Shown here: positions 1 through 7,602 of the stretch, one piece after another | Position numbering within the stretch: position 1 is the stretch's first letter | Layout of the letters: each line of letters opens with the position of its first letter | DNA from: an uncultured Lachnospiraceae bacterium | Lineage (GTDB): Bacteria > Bacillota > Clostridia > Lachnospirales > Lachnospiraceae | Length of the DNA: 41,477 bases | Direction of reading: 5' to 3' | Assembly: GCA_910588215.1 (NCBI GenBank) | Contig: CAJUQJ010000036.1 | Location: 1-41,477, forward strand | Notes under the pieces: generated by a model | Seen by the model: the letters and a program-made list of their open reading frames with translations, nothing else | What the model was told of the DNA's origin: nothing | Database searches by the model: none | Program-made: the position numbers and the translations under genes

Positions 1-51
1 AGCAGAGGACTGAAAATCCTCGTGTCACTGGTTCGATTCCGGTTCTGGGCA
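1..51 (+). tRNA. tRNA-Phe (GAA), 5' part outside the window
   Basis: The window opens inside a tRNA. An anticodon stem GAGGA/TCCTC encloses the loop CTGAAAA (anticodon GAA, Phe). A T-arm ACTGG-TTCGATT-CCGGT, the 3' acceptor strand TCTGGGC and discriminator A at 51 follow. CCA is not encoded. The D-arm and 5' acceptor strand lie upstream of the window. Confidence 0.9.
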
Positions 52-73
52 TTTTTCTATTATTATTTATCAT

Positions 74-146
74 GGACCACTAGCTCAGGTGGTAGAGCAC
101 TTGACTTTTAATCAAGTTGTCTGGGGTTCGAATCCCCAGTGGTTCA
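74..146 (+). tRNA. tRNA-Lys (TTT)
   Basis: A complete 73-nt cloverleaf. The acceptor GGACCAC (74-80) pairs with GTGGTTC (139-145), with G-U wobble. The D-arm contains AGCTCAGGTGGTAGAGC, the anticodon stem-loop is TTGA-CTTTTAA-TCAA (anticodon TTT) and the T-arm is CTGGG-GTTCGAAT-CCCCAG. The discriminator is A146 and CCA is not encoded. It lies 22 bases after tRNA-Phe, so the two are probably cotranscribed. Its 3' end is the start of the tandem repeat that follows. Confidence 0.95.
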
Positions 147-270
147 CTAGAATTTAGCAAAGAGTGACTAGGGGATTCGAACCCCGTTTGACATCCCCAG
201 TGGTTCACTAGAATCTAGCAAAGAGTAAGTGGGGATTCGACGCCAGTTTGACATTCCCAGTGGTTCACTA
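131..270 (+). repeat. Tandem repeat built from the tRNA-Lys 3' end (about 60 bp, 2.3 copies)
   Basis: Three successive copies begin with the last 16 bases of tRNA-Lys: at 131 (inside the gene), at 192 and at 252 (partial, to 270). Units 1 and 2 run 131-191 and 192-251 and share the interior TAGCAAAGAGT. Each full unit also holds the T-arm in antisense (GGGGATTCGA at 171 and 231), although the second copy is degraded. No ORF is supported here. The arrangement resembles the duplicated tRNA 3' ends left by integrase-driven insertions, or slippage during duplication. No integrase lies nearby. Confidence 0.8.
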
Positions 271-497
271 CATTATATTTAGGATAGTCTTTGAAAAGTA
301 ATCGCCAGTGACTTTTCAGAGGCTTAAATTTTACTGTAAAAGTCCCGGACGGCGGCGGTCCCGGAAGAGCCAAAGGCTCGGAGGGATCGACTTTCACAGT
401 ATGGATGGCCATGTGACCCGGACGGCGGCAGGCTGAGCATGATGTAAGTTTACTATGGGAATTTGTAGTAGAGTGTGGTACTATTATGTGTGCATAG
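271..497. other. Gene-free stretch with a candidate three-stem RNA structure
   Basis: I see no gene with a credible start site or family resemblance. The outer arms TACTGTAAAAGTC (332-344) and GACTTTCACAGTA (389-401) pair over 13 positions with one mismatch. Inside are hairpin GGAC/GTCC (347-361) and hairpin GAGCC-aaa-GGCTC (367-379). The motif CCCGGACGGCGGC occurs twice (near 345 and 418). This could be a structured RNA or a DNA repeat element; its function is unknown. Confidence 0.4.
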
Positions 498-530
498 ATT
501 GAAAAATCAAAGATTTTTCAATTTTCTATT
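498..530 (+). terminator. Perfect 11-bp hairpin followed by a T-rich run
   Basis: ATTGAAAAATC (498-508) pairs perfectly with GATTTTTCAAT (512-522) around an AAA loop, and is followed by TTTCTATTT. It is AU-rich, so a modest intrinsic terminator at best. It could end read-through transcripts from the tRNA region. Confidence 0.45.
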
Positions 531-538
531 TAAGCAGA

Positions 539-754
539 ATCGCAAGCAAGCTTGCGATATGCAGGGGTATTAGTGTGAGAAGAACTTCTAGACTTGCAGC
601 GCAAGTCATGCTTGCGGCAAAGGGTGCATCGCGAAGAAGTTCTAGATTTGCTAAGCAAATCAATCTCACACCAGAGAATGCCTGAAATGTGGCATTCTCC
701 CGAAGAAGTTTGCTTGTCTATGGGGTTGAGATTTTGCGGAGCGGAATCATGGAG
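539..754 (+). repeat. Hairpin-array intergenic repeat, copy A
   Basis: A chain of inverted repeats precedes the PTS gene. First comes the near-palindrome ATCGCAAG/CTTGCGAT around 540-558. Next is a branched structure with outer GTGTGAGA (573-580)/TCTCACAC (664-671), inner AGAACTTCT (581-589)/AGAAGTTCT (635-643), and hairpins at 591-607 and 646-660. Then come GAGAATGCC (674-682)/GGCATTCTC (691-699) and GATTTTGC (730-737)/GCGGAATC (741-748). It ends in ATGGAG, whose GGAG is the ribosome site of the next gene. The same order of hairpins recurs at 16643-16791. Confidence 0.6.
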
Positions 755-760
755 AAAAGA

Positions 761-1858
761 ATGAATAGAATAAAAAGGCAATGCTTAATGTTATTTGATC
801 ATATTAGTGAGTGCATGGCACCTGTAATCCCCATTGTTCTGGCGGGTGGTATCCTCAAAATGGTAGTACTGCTTCTCACAGCGCTTTCTGTCATATCTGG
901 CACCACGGAGAGTATCCTCTCTGCAATCGCCACGGCACCGTTCTATTTTATTCCGGTTCTTGTTGCCAGTTCAGCAGCGAAACATTTTAATACGGATCCT
1001 TTGATTGCCATTACTAGTGTGTGCGTGATGTTGCTGCCGGATTTTACTGCATTGATGGAGAGCGGTGAGAAGATAACATTCCTGACTATTCCGGTAGTGC
1101 CTGCAACCTATGCCTACAGTGTGATCCCTATTATCTTACTGATATATTGCATGTCCCACATAGTAAAGTGGTTAAAGAAATTGATCAAGGAGAGCTTGCA
1201 GCCTTATCTTCTTGCGGCCTGTTCAATCTTTATTACGTCTCTGTTGGGAATACTTGTAATCGAACCGACTGTCAGCCTGATCAGCCGTTTGTTGGCGGAG
1301 ACGCTTAATACGATGCAGGCGGAAGCGCCAAACCTGGCGTGGGGGATTTTTGCGGGACTAACGTTTCTGCTGGTGTCTACCGGAATGCACTGGATATTTA
1401 TGACACTGGCGATCACTCAGATTGGATTGACTGGTGTAGACTATGGCATCATGGTGGGGATGTTCATTTCCAATATGTCGTTTGGAGGCTGTGATCTGGG
1501 AGTTTTTCTGAAGGCCAAGCAGAAAGAAAAGAAGACAATGGCGCTCAGCGCCATGATAACGGCATTAATTCCGGGGATTACGGAACCTTCTATTTTTGGG
1601 GTGTGCTTTAAGGAGAAAACACCAATGATCGGGAATATTGTCGGTTGTATTGCAGCAGGGATCGTGCAGGGAATTTTGACGATACACTGTTATATTTTTA
1701 CCTTCCCCAGTATTCCGTCTATGCTGATGTTTTATAGTGCAGATGAGCCGGCGAATCTGATGAAGGCGGTCATAGTCGGAGTGGTCGCATTTGTGGCCAG
1801 CTTTGTCGTAACGGCGCTTGTATATCGGGATCATCGGGAGCTTGGAGAAAATAAGTGA
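761..1858 (+). CDS. PTS sugar transporter subunit IIC, glucose/beta-glucoside type, stand-alone
   Basis: A 365-residue, very hydrophobic protein of the PTS_EIIC family, the membrane channel that moves a sugar while a cognate EIIB phosphorylates it. About ten membrane segments are visible. The signature GITEPSIFGV near residue 270 matches the (G)ITEP motif of glucose/beta-glucoside-class EIIC proteins. The EIIB and EIIA domains that are usually fused in this class are absent, and none is encoded nearby, so it must borrow them or act as a sensor or orphan channel. I chose the ATG at 761 because GGAG lies 6 bases upstream, at the end of the hairpin repeat. An in-frame ATG at 749 has no such site. 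The substrate cannot be told. Confidence 0.8.
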   Translation: MNRIKRQCLMLFDHISECMAPVIPIVLAGGILKMVVLLLTALSVISGTTESILSAIATAPFYFIPVLVASSAAKHFNTDPLIAITSVCVMLLPDFTALMESGEKITFLTIPVVPATYAYSVIPIILLIYCMSHIVKWLKKLIKESLQPYLLAACSIFITSLLGILVIEPTVSLISRLLAETLNTMQAEAPNLAWGIFAGLTFLLVSTGMHWIFMTLAITQIGLTGVDYGIMVGMFISNMSFGGCDLGVFLKAKQKEKKTMALSAMITALIPGITEPSIFGVCFKEKTPMIGNIVGCIAAGIVQGILTIHCYIFTFPSIPSMLMFYSADEPANLMKAVIVGVVAFVASFVVTALVYRDHRELGENK

Positions 1859-1901
1859 TTGCTATAAAAATATGCGATGTTTGTGCCGAAGCAGATATTG
1901 A

Positions 1902-1926
1902 GATTCTGCAAAATGGAATCATGGGG
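1902..1926 (+). repeat. Degenerate tail of the hairpin-array repeat, copy C
   Basis: TTGAGATTCTGCAAAATGG, followed by AATCATGGGGG, matches the last hairpin of copies A and B (GAGATTYYGC...GGAATCATGGAG). The arms GATTC and GAATC remain, but the inner pairs are mutated. Its terminal GGGGG (1923-1927) is the ribosome site of the glycosyltransferase gene. Confidence 0.5.
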
Positions 1927-1933
1927 GTCAGTT

Positions 1934-3118
1934 ATGAAAAAAATTATGTTTTTTGAGGGTGATATAGAGACACAGGGATATTTCTCCAGGCAGATCGCAG
2001 AAGCAATGCAGGAACTGGGTCATGAAGTCTTTCTTTATGATCTGAGCAGACCATGGAGCAGCACGGAACGGTTTTTTCGCTTTTTTGAAAAAGGAAATAC
2101 AGTGCTGATCAATTTTAATTTTCATGGAATGAGCGGGGAAGAATTTTTCCTGGATGAAAACAACAGGATGATGTGGGATGCACTTGACATACCGAGTTAC
2201 AATATAGTTGTGGATCATCCGATGTATTATCATCACTTTTTGGAGAAGGTTCCGGGTAACTATCATCATATTAGTATAGATCGGAATCATGAGAAATATA
2301 TGAAGCGGTTTTTCCCGGATATCAAGAGGGGGCCGTTCCTGCCGCTGGCCGGCACGCAGCTGTATCCGAACAAGTCAAATGTGCCCATCGCATATAGGAA
2401 ATATGACGTAATGATGGTGGGAAACTATTGCGTACCGCAGACATTTGAGCGGTTTATTACCAGGATCGATGATGAGTACACGGCATTTTACTATGGAATG
2501 ATCGATGACCTGATGTCGAATCCCCATAAGACTGTGGAGGAAGTGGCTGAGGAGCATTTGCTTGAGGAATTGGGAGAAGTGCCGGAAGAAGAGCTGAAGA
2601 AAACGATGGCGGCGTTGACCTTTATTGACCTGTATGTGCGCTATAGCTTGCGGGGAAGAGCAGTGCAGGAATTGGTAGATGCGGGTATCAGGGTGCATGT
2701 TTTTGGAGACGGATGGGAGGCTTTGCCCTGCAGGCATACGGAGAATCTGTTCCCGATGAGTAATCTGGATTCTGCAGGCTGTTTAAAGAAGCTATGTCAG
2801 GCAAAGATATCGCTGAATGTGATGCCGTGGTTCAAGGATGGCGCACATGACCGGATATTTAATTCCATGTTGAATGGTGCCGTTTGTCTTACAGATAGCA
2901 GCATATATTTGGATGAGGTCTTGCATGACGGCGTTGATTGTGGTATTTATTCATTAAAGGAGTTAAGGCGCCTGCCGGAGATCGCAGGAAAACTGCTTGC
3001 GGAGCCGGAGCGTATGCAGCAGATCGCTGATGCGGGATATCAAATGGCGAAAGCCGGCCATACGTGGGCACATAGGGCACGGCAACTGCATATATTGCTG
3101 GAGGAGTCTTTGCCATAA
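1934..3118 (+). CDS. CgeB/SpaE-like glycosyltransferase (GT-B fold)
   Basis: A 394-residue soluble protein. The C-terminal part (about residues 240-390) has the layout of the Glyco_trans_1_2 family: VFGDGW, then FPMSNLDS, then KISLNVMPWFKDGAHDRIFNSMLNGAVCLTD, where the expected N-M-(N)-GA and Asp residues bind the donor sugar. A tail resembling SLKELRRLPEIAGKLLAEP follows. The N-terminal half (MKKIMFFEGDIETQGYF...) looks like an acceptor-side Rossmann domain. The CgeB family decorates spore or cell-surface structures, but the acceptor here is unknown. The start at ATG 1934 is set by GGGGG 6 bases upstream; an upstream in-frame ATG (1877) lies in repeat sequence and lacks a site. It is only 45 bases before the HD-domain gene, so the two are probably cotranscribed. 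Confidence 0.75.
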   Translation: MKKIMFFEGDIETQGYFSRQIAEAMQELGHEVFLYDLSRPWSSTERFFRFFEKGNTVLINFNFHGMSGEEFFLDENNRMMWDALDIPSYNIVVDHPMYYHHFLEKVPGNYHHISIDRNHEKYMKRFFPDIKRGPFLPLAGTQLYPNKSNVPIAYRKYDVMMVGNYCVPQTFERFITRIDDEYTAFYYGMIDDLMSNPHKTVEEVAEEHLLEELGEVPEEELKKTMAALTFIDLYVRYSLRGRAVQELVDAGIRVHVFGDGWEALPCRHTENLFPMSNLDSAGCLKKLCQAKISLNVMPWFKDGAHDRIFNSMLNGAVCLTDSSIYLDEVLHDGVDCGIYSLKELRRLPEIAGKLLAEPERMQQIADAGYQMAKAGHTWAHRARQLHILLEESLP

Positions 3119-3163
3119 AGAAATATGCGGCGCGAAAGTATACAAGGAGGAGAGGCATTGGGT

Positions 3164-3706
3164 ATGAATATTCTTAAGAAGCACAGGCAGAGAAGAAGAG
3201 AGCGGATTCAAGAGCTTTATGAGAGACATAAGCGTATTCGGGCATTGTTAAAAGAGCATGGAGCAGATATCCTCAGCTCAGAGAATTTTAAAGGAACACG
3301 CAGGCATATCCAACACGGCAATATGACGGTACACAGTCATGTCATAAATGTGGCCCGCTACAGTCTTCTGATCAACAGAAAGCTGCGGATCGGATGTAAT
3401 AAGCATGATCTGATCAGAGGTGCGCTTTTGCATGATTATTTCCTCTACGATTGGCATGATAAGGAGCATCTTTCGGAGAGGAAGCGGCTGCATGGGTTTT
3501 GGCATCCGGGAATCGCGCTGCGGAATGCGGAGAAAGAATATGAACTGAATGATGTACAAAGGGAAATCATCAGAAAACATATGTGGCCTTTATCGGTGGT
3601 GCCCCCTACGTGCAGGGAAGCGTGGGTAGTTACCACGGCGGATAAATACTGTTCGTTGATGGAGACGATCGGGCTGCACAAAGGGCATGGAGCACAGGCA
3701 TCCTGA
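3164..3706 (+). CDS. HD-domain protein (putative phosphohydrolase)
   Basis: A 180-residue protein with HD-superfamily metal ligands. HSH at about residues 57-59 (the first His), then HDLIRGALLHDYFLYDW (the HD pair near residue 90), then HPGIALRNAE and a later VVTTADKYCS Asp complete the usual H...HD...D set. The basic N-terminus (KKHRQRRRERIQ) may bind nucleic acid or just be a helix. HD proteins cleave phosphate esters or diesters; this short single-domain form is common in Clostridia and its substrate is unknown. Two starts compete: ATG 3164 (GAGAGG 8 bases upstream) and TTG 3158, which sits 7 bases after a perfect AGGAGG. The product differs by two residues only. Confidence 0.75.
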   Translation: MNILKKHRQRRRERIQELYERHKRIRALLKEHGADILSSENFKGTRRHIQHGNMTVHSHVINVARYSLLINRKLRIGCNKHDLIRGALLHDYFLYDWHDKEHLSERKRLHGFWHPGIALRNAEKEYELNDVQREIIRKHMWPLSVVPPTCREAWVVTTADKYCSLMETIGLHKGHGAQAS

Positions 3707-3738
3707 GGAGGCTATGACAGAAGATAAGCGGGAATAAG

Positions 3739-5370
3739 ATGCAGGAAAACAAAGACAGACAAGGACAGGATGCAGGATACAACGATTTGTATACAGAATT
3801 GACCAGATACTGTGCAGGCGATCACTATCCGTATCATATGCCGGGGCATAAGCGGAATGGGGAAGCAGGACCGATGGCACGGTATTACGAGATTGACATT
3901 ACGGAGATTGATGGTTTCGATGACCTACATCTTGCGCAAGGGATACTAAAGGAGGCGCAGGAGCGCGCAAATAGACTGTATGGCGGGAGTGAGACGGAAA
4001 CCTTCTATCTGGTCAACGGGAGCACGTGCGGTATACTGGCTTCTATCATGACGGTTGCGGAGCGGGGGGAGGAAATCCTGGTCGCCCGCAACTGCCACAA
4101 GTCGGTCTATCATGCTGCTATCTTACAGGAACTGGAACTGCAGTACTATCATCCGGCTGTGATAGAAGAGTACGGCATATGCGGTGGTGTGAATGCGGAA
4201 GAGATTGCATATCTTCTGAGACAGCATACAGACTGCAAGGCGGTGGTGATCACTTCGCCTACTTACGAGGGCATCCTTTCCGATGTACGTGCGGTTGCAG
4301 ACGTGGTACACGGGCAGAATAAGATTCTGATCGTGGATGCAGCTCATGGGGCGCATCTGGGGCTTGACGGCAAGCAGCCGCCTGGTGCCGTTTCTTGTGG
4401 GGCGGATCTGGTGATTCACAGCCTGCACAAAACATTGCCGGCCATGACGCAGACGGCGCTTTTGCATGTGCAGGGAACAAGAGTCGATCGTGACAGGCTG
4501 CACAAGTATCTTAGAATGCTGCAAACAAGCAGTCCGTCCTACGTACTGATGGCGAGTATGGATACTTGTATCCGTTATGTGGAGTCGCATGGTGCAGAGC
4601 GATGCATGTTTATGCGGCAGGAGTATGACATTTTTTGTAAAAAATTGGACAAATGCAAACATATACGGATCGGCCGTATACCGCATGAAAAAACCAGGAA
4701 GGATGAAGAAAGTGCTTCGACTCTATCGGGCAGACAGGAGCGAAGCAGCTCTATAGAAAGAAAGTATCATATTGCCGCCTGGGATATCGGCAAAATTCTG
4801 CTCTATACCTGGGACGGCAGTCTGCATGGCCGGCAGTTATACGACCTGCTTAGAGAGGAATATCATCTGCAGATGGAGATGGCGGCAGAGAAATATGTGC
4901 TGGCCATCATGACGATAATGGATACGCAGGAAGGCTGGCAGAGATTGGCTGATGCGCTACGGCAGATTGATGATAGGATAGAGACAGGGAACATTGCCAT
5001 CCCTGAAAGAACGCCGGATGAAGAAAGAGACGCAGAAACGGACAGTTTCGTAAGCATCACTGCCGGAATGGACAGGGAACGCGAGAAAACGGGCAGATCC
5101 GAAGGAGGCCCTACAGCCCATAACAAAGGCAGTATGACAGCGGCGCAGGCATATCTGGGAGAGCGGATGCAAGTGCCGCTTGCAGAATGTACAGGAAAAG
5201 TGGCGGCGGAGTTTATCAATCTATATCCTCCGGGTATTCCGCTTGTAGTGCCGGGAGAGATCATAAGCGATGAGCTGCCTGAGCTGATCCGAAAGTACCA
5301 AAGCATGGGATTGCAGGTTCAGGGGTTACAGTTAAGTTATAACCACTCGGCTCGTTGCTCGCGGGAATAA
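3739..5370 (+). CDS. PLP-dependent Orn/Lys/Arg decarboxylase family protein (YaaO/SpeA-like)
   Basis: A 543-residue fold-type I PLP enzyme. It has YHMPGHKR near residue 35, GSTCGILA at about 95, DAAHGAHLG at about 203, and SLHKTLPAMTQTALLH, where K231 should form the Schiff base. The C-terminal domain ends with YPPGIPLVVPGE, typical of the short Gram-positive arginine/lysine decarboxylases that feed polyamine synthesis. The enzyme should release CO2 from a basic amino acid, but the exact substrate is not decidable. Two polar, low-complexity inserts (about residues 312-337 and 418-458) lengthen it compared with Bacillus YaaO. Position matches the yaaO slot of the conserved yaaO-yabC block. The ATG at 3739 has only a weak GCGGGAA ribosome site. 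Confidence 0.85.
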   Translation: MQENKDRQGQDAGYNDLYTELTRYCAGDHYPYHMPGHKRNGEAGPMARYYEIDITEIDGFDDLHLAQGILKEAQERANRLYGGSETETFYLVNGSTCGILASIMTVAERGEEILVARNCHKSVYHAAILQELELQYYHPAVIEEYGICGGVNAEEIAYLLRQHTDCKAVVITSPTYEGILSDVRAVADVVHGQNKILIVDAAHGAHLGLDGKQPPGAVSCGADLVIHSLHKTLPAMTQTALLHVQGTRVDRDRLHKYLRMLQTSSPSYVLMASMDTCIRYVESHGAERCMFMRQEYDIFCKKLDKCKHIRIGRIPHEKTRKDEESASTLSGRQERSSSIERKYHIAAWDIGKILLYTWDGSLHGRQLYDLLREEYHLQMEMAAEKYVLAIMTIMDTQEGWQRLADALRQIDDRIETGNIAIPERTPDEERDAETDSFVSITAGMDREREKTGRSEGGPTAHNKGSMTAAQAYLGERMQVPLAECTGKVAAEFINLYPPGIPLVVPGEIISDELPELIRKYQSMGLQVQGLQLSYNHSARCSRE

Positions 5371-5454
5371 AATGTAAATGTAATATTTGAAATCGCGGCG
5401 AAAATGTGGCATTATAAAAGAAGAGACAGTTATCGATAAAAGGTATTTTGAAAT

Positions 5455-6042
5455 ATGGGAAAAATCGTGTGCCTGATGGGCAAGAGCTCATCGGGAAAGG
5501 ATACAATCTATAAAAAATTGCTGGCACAGGAGAAAGTGGCACTGCAGCATATTGTTCCCTACACTACCAGGCCGATCAGAGCAGGGGAGAGAGACGGAAT
5601 TGAGTATCATTTTACGGATGAGGACGGTTTTCAGGAGCTGCTTTGCAAGGGTGATGTGATCGAAGCAAGGGCCTATCATACAAGATTGGGATTGTGGCGC
5701 TATTTTACAGTGAGAGATGACAGCATCGATCTGGAGAGACATTCCTATCTGATGATCATCACGCTGGAGGGGTATGGACAGATTCGGAAATTTTACGGCC
5801 AACACAAGGTACTGCCGGTTTTGATCGAACTGGATGACGGGGTGAGACTTCAGCGGGCGTTGGATCGGGAGAAGGCACAGGATCAACCCAAATACGAGGA
5901 GATGTGCAGGCGCTTTCTGGCGGATGCGGAGGATTTTTCGGAGGAGAAGATCCGGGAAGCGGGAATCGAGAGAAGATTTCATAATGATGAACTGGACAAT
6001 TGCCTGGAGGAAATCATGATCTGTCTGGAGGAGAACTTGTGA
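5455..6042 (+). CDS. Guanylate-kinase-like P-loop kinase
   Basis: A 195-residue protein of the guanylate kinase family. Walker A GKSSSGKDT is at residues 9-17. VPYTTRPIRAGERDGIEYHF (about residues 39-58) is the GMP-binding segment (T-T-R-x-x-R-x-x-E-x-x-G-x-x-Y). A lid region rich in Arg follows near residue 140. The expected reaction is ATP plus GMP to ADP plus GDP. It takes the place held by tmk (thymidylate kinase) in the equivalent Bacillus block. Because Clostridia usually have a canonical gmk elsewhere, this one may be a specialised paralogue, so I do not assign the symbol. The ribosome site AAAGG is weak. Confidence 0.75.
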   Translation: MGKIVCLMGKSSSGKDTIYKKLLAQEKVALQHIVPYTTRPIRAGERDGIEYHFTDEDGFQELLCKGDVIEARAYHTRLGLWRYFTVRDDSIDLERHSYLMIITLEGYGQIRKFYGQHKVLPVLIELDDGVRLQRALDREKAQDQPKYEEMCRRFLADAEDFSEEKIREAGIERRFHNDELDNCLEEIMICLEENL

Positions 6043-6089
6043 TCGCGTTTGTTTTAGCATCGGCATAAGATAAGGAGGAGGTGACAGGC

Positions 6090-6530
6090 ATGGATATTAA
6101 GGTAAGCGGTGTGCAGCAGGCGGCACCGGTGGAGCAGACAGTACAGGCACAGGAGACAGACGGCACATTCAAGTTCACGCTTGTCAGCAGGATAGAGGAG
6201 CAGGAACTGCAGAATGCTCTGGCGAATATGATGGAGGAGATCACCAGGCAGGGTGAAAAGCTCTCCAAACATCGGGATATCAAAGATATGAAACGGTATC
6301 GTGCGCTGATCAAGGATTTTTTGAACGAAGTAGTTAACCGTTCCCATGCTTTTTCCAGAGAGAACTTTCTGGACAGGAAAGGGCGGCACAGAGTGTACGG
6401 TATTATTCGGCTGATCGATGAAAATCTGGATCAGCTTGCGCAGGAATTGGTAAAGGATGAGCAGGATAATCTGGCAATTCTTAGTAAGATTGGGGAGATA
6501 AGAGGACTGCTGTTGGACATTTTTACGTAA
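6090..6530 (+). CDS. YaaR-like DUF327 protein
   Basis: A 146-residue, charged, mostly helical protein of the YaaR/DUF327 family. It has a disordered Gln-rich start (VQQAAPVEQTVQAQE) and then a helical core with the family-like stretch YRALIKDFLNEVV and a conserved middle (ENFLDRKGRHRVYGIIRLID). The function of the family is unknown; its gene is nearly always next to holB, as here. The start at ATG 6090 is preceded by a strong AAGGAGGAGG; GTG 6081 lies inside that site and is rejected. The stop is 45 bases before holB. Confidence 0.8.
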   Translation: MDIKVSGVQQAAPVEQTVQAQETDGTFKFTLVSRIEEQELQNALANMMEEITRQGEKLSKHRDIKDMKRYRALIKDFLNEVVNRSHAFSRENFLDRKGRHRVYGIIRLIDENLDQLAQELVKDEQDNLAILSKIGEIRGLLLDIFT

Positions 6531-6575
6531 AGTCACTATGGCATAGAAGAGACAGAAGACGGGTGGGGTTGATAA

Positions 6576-7565
6576 ATGGCAAGATTTACGGATATTGTAG
6601 GACAAGAACAGCTGAAAGAGCATTTACAGAATGCGATAGCGACAAATAAGGTTTCACACGCATATATCATCAACGGCGAAAGGAATGCCGGTAAGGAGTT
6701 TATTGCCCGGGTTTTTGCGATGACACTGCAATGTGAGAAGGGAGAGACAGAGCCCTGCGGGGAGTGTCATTCCTGTAAACAGGCTTTGGGGAATAATCAG
6801 CCGGATATTATATATATCAGTCATGAGAAGCCTAATACAATAGGAGTGGAGGACATCAGAGTACAGATCAATGGCGATATTGCCATCAAACCGTACAGCA
6901 GTCCGCGCAAGATTTATATTATCAACGAAGGGGAGAAAATGACACCGCAGGCACAGAATGCGCTGTTAAAGACTTTGGAGGAGCCGCCGGAGTATGCGGT
7001 GATCCTGATCTTGACAACGAATGTAGAGGCGATGCTTCCTACTGTCCTGAGCCGCTGTGTTGTGTTGAACATGAAGCCGGTTTCGGACAGGCTGGTCAAG
7101 AAATATCTGATGGAGCAATTGGCAGTGCCGGATTATAAGGCAAATATCAGCGTGGCTTTTGCCAGAGGGAATATCGGCAAGGCTAAAATGCTTGCCAGTA
7201 GTGAAGAATTTGAGAAAGTCAAAGATGAAGCGATCACGCTGGTGAAGAACATCAATGATATGGAGATAAGTGAGATCGTTAAAGCGATCAAGAAGATTTC
7301 CGAGTATAAATTTGATGTTAATGATTATCTGGATATTCTGATGGCTTGGTACCGGGATGTACTGCTGTTCAAGGCGACGAAAGATGTGAACAGTCTGGTA
7401 TTCAAAGAAGATATTCAGCAGATCATGAGAATGTCGGACAGAAGTACGTATGAGGGGATAGAGCAGATTGTAAATGCGTTGCAGAGTGCGAAGAAAAGAC
7501 TGGAAGCCAACGTTAATTTTGATCTGACGATGGAACTGCTGTTCTTGGCGATCAAGGAAAATTAG
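6576..7565 (+). CDS. holB: DNA polymerase III subunit delta' (clamp loader)
   Basis: A 329-residue AAA+ clamp-loader protein. Residues 1-60 hold DIVGQEQLKEHLQNA and a degenerate Walker A, GERNAGKE, where the usual Ser/Thr after Lys is Glu; this fits a delta' subunit that does not hydrolyse ATP. A four-Cys zinc module follows (C-x8-CGECHSC, about residues 50-64). Then come ALLKTLEEPPE (sensor/Walker B region) and the SRC motif with its Arg finger near residue 160. The C-terminal half is the collar domain. With DnaX and HolA it loads the beta clamp at the replication fork. It is flanked by yaaR and ricT, as in Bacillus. Confidence 0.9.
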   Translation: MARFTDIVGQEQLKEHLQNAIATNKVSHAYIINGERNAGKEFIARVFAMTLQCEKGETEPCGECHSCKQALGNNQPDIIYISHEKPNTIGVEDIRVQINGDIAIKPYSSPRKIYIINEGEKMTPQAQNALLKTLEEPPEYAVILILTTNVEAMLPTVLSRCVVLNMKPVSDRLVKKYLMEQLAVPDYKANISVAFARGNIGKAKMLASSEEFEKVKDEAITLVKNINDMEISEIVKAIKKISEYKFDVNDYLDILMAWYRDVLLFKATKDVNSLVFKEDIQQIMRMSDRSTYEGIEQIVNALQSAKKRLEANVNFDLTMELLFLAIKEN

Positions 7566-7602
7566 AGCGGAGATATATAGGGAATATGGAGGTTGATAGA
7601 TC

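Noticed and set aside
215..412. Minus-strand frame of 65 codons with Pro-rich peptide
   Set aside because: It covers the tRNA tail repeats and the inverted-repeat structure, has no family resemblance and no supported start; composition follows the palindromes.
530..781. Minus-strand frame of 83 codons over the hairpin array
   Set aside because: It exists only because palindromes read open on both strands; no ribosome site and no conserved protein.
4123..4686. Minus-strand frame of 187 codons
   Set aside because: It lies wholly antisense to the decarboxylase, whose motifs are clear; a codon-bias shadow.
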